From Micromonospora sp. CP22 (GTDB taxonomy: Bacteria; Actinomycetota; Actinomycetes; Mycobacteriales; Micromonosporaceae), in NCBI RefSeq assembly GCF_009712475.1, contig NZ_VCJO01000005.1:251850-315849 (forward strand): a stretch of DNA of 64,000 nt, given 5' to 3'. Position numbers and translations under genes: made by a program. Of this stretch, positions 60,276 to 64,000 are shown one piece after another (within the stretch, counting starts at the first letter, position 1; each line of letters starts with the position of its first letter). A model generated the notes under the pieces. That model saw only the letters and a program-made list of their open reading frames with translations. It was not told the DNA's origin and did not search any database.

Positions 60276-60302
60276 GAAGCCCAGGTCACCGACCTGGGCT
60301 TC
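60276..60302 (+). terminator. Terminator of tRNA-Thr
   Basis: A perfect 12-bp stem (GAAGCCCAGGTC with GACCTGGGCTTC) and 3-base loop, followed by CGCCATTTT. Confidence 0.85.
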
Positions 60303-60384
60303 GCCATTTTCCGAGATCAACGACACCGTCGCCGGAAGTGCCAGTCCGCATCCCGCGCGCTGGCCCGTCGCGCATCGATCATGC

Positions 60385-60542
60385 CCGACGCCGAGCAGGT
60401 AACCGCTGGTCACCCACTGCACCGCAGGCAGGCTCGAGTCGAGGCCGGCGACGATCGCGGGTACCGCCACCAGGGTGACGGTGGTGACCACCAGCCCGCC
60501 GATGCCGAGCACCAGGCCGATGACACGTGCGCGATTGTCCAT
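60385..60542 (-). pseudogene. N-terminal remnant of an MFS (DHA2-type) transporter
   Basis: From ATG at 60542 the frame encodes RARVIGLVLGIGGLVVTT... and VQWVTSGYLLGVG, the first ~50 residues of an EmrB/QacA-like drug exporter. Similarity then stops abruptly and the frame runs on through the tRNA terminator and into the tRNA. The remaining ~400 residues are absent, so the gene is truncated about 100 bases from the tRNA 3' end. Confidence 0.7.
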
Positions 60543-60560
60543 GGAGCGTCCCGGTCACGC

Positions 60561-61196
60561 TCAGCGCTGGAACGGGCGGTCGCGGCGGGCGGTGTGCAGC
60601 GTCGACGCCCACCAGGCCAGTTCGCGCAACGCCCCGTCAAAGGCCTCTCCCGTGCCCGGCGGCGGGGTGAACCCGTCGTCGCCGATGTCGTTCCACGGGG
60701 CACGCAAGCCGACGGCACGCCGGGTGGTCACCACATGCAGCTCGGCGAAGACGCCGCGCAAATGCTCGGTGGCCAGCAGGCCGCCGTGCACCCCGTACGA
60801 GAGCACGGTGGCCGCCTTGAACATCCACTCGCCGTAGTGCCAATCGATCGCCCGCTTCAAGCCGGCCGGGTAGCTGTGGTTGTACTCGGGGGTGACGATG
60901 ACGTACCCGTCGGCGCGCTCGATGCGGTCGGCGATCGCTGAGCGGGGACCGCCGCCCGGCACCAGGTGTTCGTCGTCGGGCAGTTCACACTCGGCCAGGT
61001 CGATCAGGTCGACGTCGGCGATGCCGGACGCCCTGCCGGCCGCCCACTCTGCGAGTACCCGGCTCAGCCGTTCCTTACGGACGCTGGCGGCGATGACGGT
61101 TAGCCGTAGCGGCGGCTGTTCCAACTGGTCGGCCGCCGACGACGCGGTTTCGGGCGAAGGGCTGTACTGGGACGTCAGATCGGTCATGCCGGCCAT
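60561..61196 (-). CDS. NADPH-dependent FMN reductase family protein
   Basis: This 211-residue flavodoxin-like oxidoreductase has LTVIAASVRKERLS, the FMN phosphate loop, and VIVTPEYNHSYPAGLKRAIDW, the family signature that binds the isoalloxazine ring. Start is ATG at 61196 or, more likely, 61187 (MTDLTSQ). A perfect 18-bp palindrome lies 8 bases upstream of the first ATG, so the gene is probably repressed by a regulator outside the window. The ~30 residues before the fold look disordered. Confidence 0.9.
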   Translation of the reverse strand: MAGMTDLTSQYSPSPETASSAADQLEQPPLRLTVIAASVRKERLSRVLAEWAAGRASGIADVDLIDLAECELPDDEHLVPGGGPRSAIADRIERADGYVIVTPEYNHSYPAGLKRAIDWHYGEWMFKAATVLSYGVHGGLLATEHLRGVFAELHVVTTRRAVGLRAPWNDIGDDGFTPPPGTGEAFDGALRELAWWASTLHTARRDRPFQR

Positions 61197-61203
61197 GCTC
61201 GGC

Positions 61204-61221
61204 CTTAAACATATGTTTAAG
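61204..61221. promoter_or_regulatory. Perfect 18-bp palindrome, probable operator of the FMN reductase
   Basis: CTTAAACATATGTTTAAG is fully self-complementary and AT-rich in a high-GC region. It lies 8-25 bases upstream of the reductase start codon, where a bound repressor would block transcription or ribosome entry. Confidence 0.75.
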
Positions 61222-61389
61222 TCAAGTCGCTAGGTGGGCCACCAAAGAAAGGTCTTGTGCCCCTGCCGCATGGCTGCCACTTCCCCTGTGAGAATCGGCC
61301 AAGGTCTATTGCGGGCACGGCTGCGAGGTTGCGACAAATCAGTCCCAGACAAGTTTGCGCCCCTCCGACCTCGGTCCGGTTACGGGCTG

Positions 61390-61893
61390 TCAGCGGCCGG
61401 TGGAACCGTCGATCTGTTCCCGAAGGATGTCCGCGTGGCCGGCGTGCCGGGCCGTCTCCTCGACCATGTGCACGAGCACCCAACGCATGGTTGGCGGGTC
61501 GGTCTCGCGAAGGGAACGTGCCCCCGGACGGGACAGGTCCGTACAACCGCGCACGATCTCGTTGGATCGGGCCACCGCGGCTCGATAGGCGGCTATGAGT
61601 TCCGCTGCGGTTTCCGCGGCGTCCGGTGGTGCCTGGTCGTCTGCCAGGGTCACGCCCTCACCGAGGTAGGCCCAGACGAACCAGTTGCGTTCCACAGCGG
61701 TGAGGTGTTTGACGATGCCGAGCAGGCTGGTGCCGGACTTGACCCCGGCCCGGCGGGCTTGCTGGTCATCGACACCTAGCGCTTTGGCAACCACGGCCTC
61801 GCGCAGGTAGTCGAGAAATGCGACCAGGGTGGTTTTCTCGTCGGCTTCGATGCTCGGCGGGCGAAGATCGCCCCGGGGTGCAGAAGCTGGCAC
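61390..61893 (-). CDS. DinB-like (DUF664) protein
   Basis: This 167-residue four-helix-bundle protein of the DinB/YfiT clan has TSLLGIVKHLTAVERNW and HMVEETARHAGHADILRE. His ligands for a metal sit at the three usual places. Some family members are thiol transferases, such as those dependent on mycothiol or bacillithiol; the substrate here is unknown. Neighbouring gaps (61222-61389 and 61894-62106) show no gene. Confidence 0.87.
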   Translation of the reverse strand: MPASAPRGDLRPPSIEADEKTTLVAFLDYLREAVVAKALGVDDQQARRAGVKSGTSLLGIVKHLTAVERNWFVWAYLGEGVTLADDQAPPDAAETAAELIAAYRAAVARSNEIVRGCTDLSRPGARSLRETDPPTMRWVLVHMVEETARHAGHADILREQIDGSTGR

Positions 61894-62106
61894 TCGCCAA
61901 CCCTACGCTCACGGGAGCCACGCCTGCCGGGTCTGTGCCGCCGGGACGCCGCCGTACGACGAGGTCGAACGGCCGGGCGCGGCGTCCACGTAGCCGATCC
62001 GTGTCGCGGCCCCACGTGATCGCCTCGACAGGGCGAAAACCTCCGCCCACATACGACTAGGCATGGCGGCAGCAGCGCACGCTGGCGCAGTTCGGTGCGC
62101 GGCGAC

Positions 62107-62709
62107 TCACAGCCAGTCGTGTTCCCGGGCGTAGCGCGCGGCCTCGTGGCGGGTGTGGGTCTGCGTCTTCTGCATCGCGCTGGAGAGATAGTTGCGCACG
62201 GTGCCCTGCGCGAGGTGGAGCCGGGCGGCGATGTCGGCGACCGAGTAGCCCTCGCCGGTCACCCGTAACACGTCGAGTTCCCGCTCGGTGAGTGGGCAGT
62301 CGTCGATGATGGCGAGCGCGGAGACGTCCGGGTCGATCCACCGGTGGCCTTGGTGCAGGGTGGTGATGACCGTGGCGATGTGCGCCGGTTCCGCGGATTT
62401 GCTGACGAAGCCCTGGACACCGAGCTTCAACGCCCGGCGCAGCACGCCCGGCCGGGCATGTCGGGTCAGCATGAGGACCACCTGCTCCGGTCGGACATGG
62501 CGGATCTGCGTGATGGCGCCCAGGCCGTCGACACCGGGCATCTCCAGGTCGATGACCAACACGTCGGGCTGGAGGCGCAGGGTTGCCTCGACGGCGCTTT
62601 CACCGTTCGAGGCTTCGGCGACGACGGTGATGTCGCCTTCGAGTGGCAGCAACGCGGCCAGCGCCTTGCGGAGTAGTGCCTCGTCGTCGGCGAGCACGAT
62701 GTTGGTCAT
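62107..62709 (-). CDS. NarL/FixJ-type response regulator
   Basis: This 200-residue protein has a receiver domain with acidic pocket ADDE, phospho-acceptor Asp54 in VIDLEMPG and Lys in FVSKSAEP. A LuxR-type helix-turn-helix follows (LTERELDVLRVTGEGYSVADIAARLHL). ATG at 62709 overlaps the kinase stop (ATGA), so the pair is coupled. It probably controls the divergent gene at 63969, as DesR- and LiaR-like regulators do with adjacent ABC transporters. Confidence 0.94.
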   Translation of the reverse strand: MTNIVLADDEALLRKALAALLPLEGDITVVAEASNGESAVEATLRLQPDVLVIDLEMPGVDGLGAITQIRHVRPEQVVLMLTRHARPGVLRRALKLGVQGFVSKSAEPAHIATVITTLHQGHRWIDPDVSALAIIDDCPLTERELDVLRVTGEGYSVADIAARLHLAQGTVRNYLSSAMQKTQTHTRHEAARYAREHDWL

Positions 62710-63920
62710 CGATCGTCCTTCCGCTGCCCGCCGGAGGGCACCTCGGCCCGGGACGGCGGGAAGCTGGCCGCCGTCAGAAACCGTCCGTCCTGCTGTTCGA
62801 CGGTCAGCTCGCCGCCCTCACCTGCCACCCGTTGCCGGAGTACGGAGAGCCCTTTGAGCCCGCTTAGCGCGTCGCCGCGTACACCGTCGTTCACGATGGC
62901 GATGCCGGACTCGGAAAGCGTGATCTGCACCTGGGTGGCCTGCGCGTGTCTCAGGATGTTCGTCGTGGTCTCGCGGAGGACCTGACCGAGCAGTTCACTG
63001 TTGCGCGGACCCACCTCGGCCTCCCGGGTCACCCGGACCCGGATACCGGCGGCCTCGAAGAGGTTCTTCGCGTTCTCGATCTCCGCCGAGAGGTTGAGCC
63101 GGCGTTGCGCGTACGCCAACTCCTTGGTCTGCGTGATGGTGTCACTGACCAGGGCGTACGTCTCACGTAGTTCCTTCTCGGCCTGCTCGGCGTCGCGGAG
63201 TACCAGCTTCTGGGCCAGCGCGATCTTCAACTTGACCACGTGCAGCGTGTGGCCCTGGATGTCGTGCAGATCGCTGGCGAAGCGGACACGTTCGCGGATG
63301 ACCGCGAGTTCCGCCTCGCGTTCCCGGGCGTGATCGAGTTCCCGGATGAGGTCGTAGAAGCGCTCACCGACGACCGTCAGCACGGTCACCGCGATGGTGA
63401 GGGCCGTCGGGACGAGGACGTAGCTGATCAGGACGCCGCGTACGTCGTCCTGCTGCACCAGCAACCGTGTCGCGCCGACGGTGGCGACGTAGGCGAAGAT
63501 CCCGGCCGCCGCCAGCGCCCGACGGCGCGGTACCTGGCGTAGGGCGAGCGACCCCACCGCGCAGAAACCCCAGTAGGCGTTGGGGCTGCCGGTCAGCAGA
63601 ACCCCGAGCGGCCACACCACGGCAGCGACGATCAGGCATGGTCGGGCGACCCGGGCTAGGTCGTCCGCCGTCCAACGCTCGAAGGCCACCAGCGCGGCCA
63701 CGGCACCGGGTGCCAGGACGATGAGGTGCCACCAGGTGTGCACGTCGACGGCCAGGAGGACCACCGAGGCGAACACGACCGGCGGGAGTGACATCACGAG
63801 ATTGAGCCGGCGCAGGCGACTCTGCGTCGTCTTGGTGAAGGCCGGTGAACTCGAAGTCACCTGCCCAGTATTCTGCCGATCGGGCTCGGCAGGCAGTGAC
63901 ACCACGTCACATGGGGTCAT
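62706..63920 (-). CDS. Sensor histidine kinase (HisKA_3, DesK/LiaS-like)
   Basis: About 404 residues. Five or six membrane helices fill the first half with very short external loops, so the signal is probably sensed in the membrane. The dimerisation and phospho-acceptor region has RVRFASDLHDIQGHTLHVV (His about residue 212). A HATPase domain follows (VLRETTTNILRHAQATQV; GLKGLSVLRQRV). ATG at 63920 is chosen for an AGGGG site upstream; the frame is open 14 codons further. It partners the response regulator that follows. Confidence 0.92.
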   Translation of the reverse strand: MTPCDVVSLPAEPDRQNTGQVTSSSPAFTKTTQSRLRRLNLVMSLPPVVFASVVLLAVDVHTWWHLIVLAPGAVAALVAFERWTADDLARVARPCLIVAAVVWPLGVLLTGSPNAYWGFCAVGSLALRQVPRRRALAAAGIFAYVATVGATRLLVQQDDVRGVLISYVLVPTALTIAVTVLTVVGERFYDLIRELDHAREREAELAVIRERVRFASDLHDIQGHTLHVVKLKIALAQKLVLRDAEQAEKELRETYALVSDTITQTKELAYAQRRLNLSAEIENAKNLFEAAGIRVRVTREAEVGPRNSELLGQVLRETTTNILRHAQATQVQITLSESGIAIVNDGVRGDALSGLKGLSVLRQRVAGEGGELTVEQQDGRFLTAASFPPSRAEVPSGGQRKDDR

Positions 63921-63968
63921 GACATGACGCCCCTGAACGACCGGCGCGACCGCTGCTGTCATTGGGGC

Positions 63969-64000
63969 ATGTCCACCACACCAGTCATCGAAGTCGAACG
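63969..64000 (+). CDS. Start of a gene, probably an ABC transporter ATP-binding protein (partial)
   Basis: ATG at 63969 opens MSTTPVIEVE before the window ends. A short polar start followed by VIEVE is typical of ABC ATPase subunits, and divergent HK/RR pairs of this type often adjoin such transporters. Ten codons cannot prove it. Confidence 0.5.
   Translation, partial: MSTTPVIEVE

Overview
The window is high-GC actinobacterial chromosome, most likely Micromonospora or a close relative (Micromonosporaceae). This rests on codon usage, frequent GTG starts with GGAGG-type ribosome sites, the gene order, and short dispersed repeats that I recall from that family. It is mostly core genome, with a few accessory insertions.

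Layout. 0-4.5 kb: the end of the nuo operon (nuoL tail, nuoM, nuoN) followed by a long-chain polyprenyl diphosphate synthase, which fits menaquinone supply to the respiratory chain. 4.5-12.3 kb: an MFS transporter divergent from an IclR regulator, a Tat-exported PhoX-type phosphatase divergent from a SigL-like ECF sigma/anti-sigma pair, and RarD-like, GNAT and holin-like genes. 12.3-19.7 kb: a partial type VII secretion locus (eccE, two WXG100 proteins, mycosin) with a very large SseB-like protein and a small partner. 19.7-26 kb: an alpha/beta-hydrolase fold protein, a lipoprotein, an M6 (immune inhibitor A-type) metalloprotease and acetyl-CoA synthetase.

26-37 kb: a degenerate Fic-fold protein, a HAD phosphatase, a 6C/Ms1-type small RNA, an accessory insert (HAF-repeat protein, a VHL beta-domain membrane protein and its partner), and then a complete-looking tad/flp pilus operon (ssd, tadA, tadB, tadC, Flp-like pilin, tadE, tadG-like). 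37-45.5 kb: a LURP-one protein, a DUF1998 helicase, the bldG-apgA anti-anti-sigma/anti-sigma pair, and the H+-translocating pyrophosphatase hppA. 45.7-58.2 kb: topA, a sugar-lactone oxidase, a TetR regulator, a PLP-fold aldolase/deaminase, an MFS-dTMP kinase fusion, holB, a YbaB/T7SS-like three-gene insert and a RicT-like PSP1 gene. As I recall it, the same block (ssd-tad ... helicase-bldG-apgA-hppA-topA-tmk-holB) is conserved in Streptomyces.

58-64 kb: a membrane metallophosphoesterase, tRNA-Thr(CGT) with an MFS remnant beside it, an FMN reductase under a perfect palindrome, a DinB-like protein, and a NarL-type two-component system divergent from what looks like the start of an ABC transporter gene. 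No rRNA, CRISPR array, intact insertion sequence or prophage was seen. Homology statements come from recognising motifs and family sequences, not from searches.
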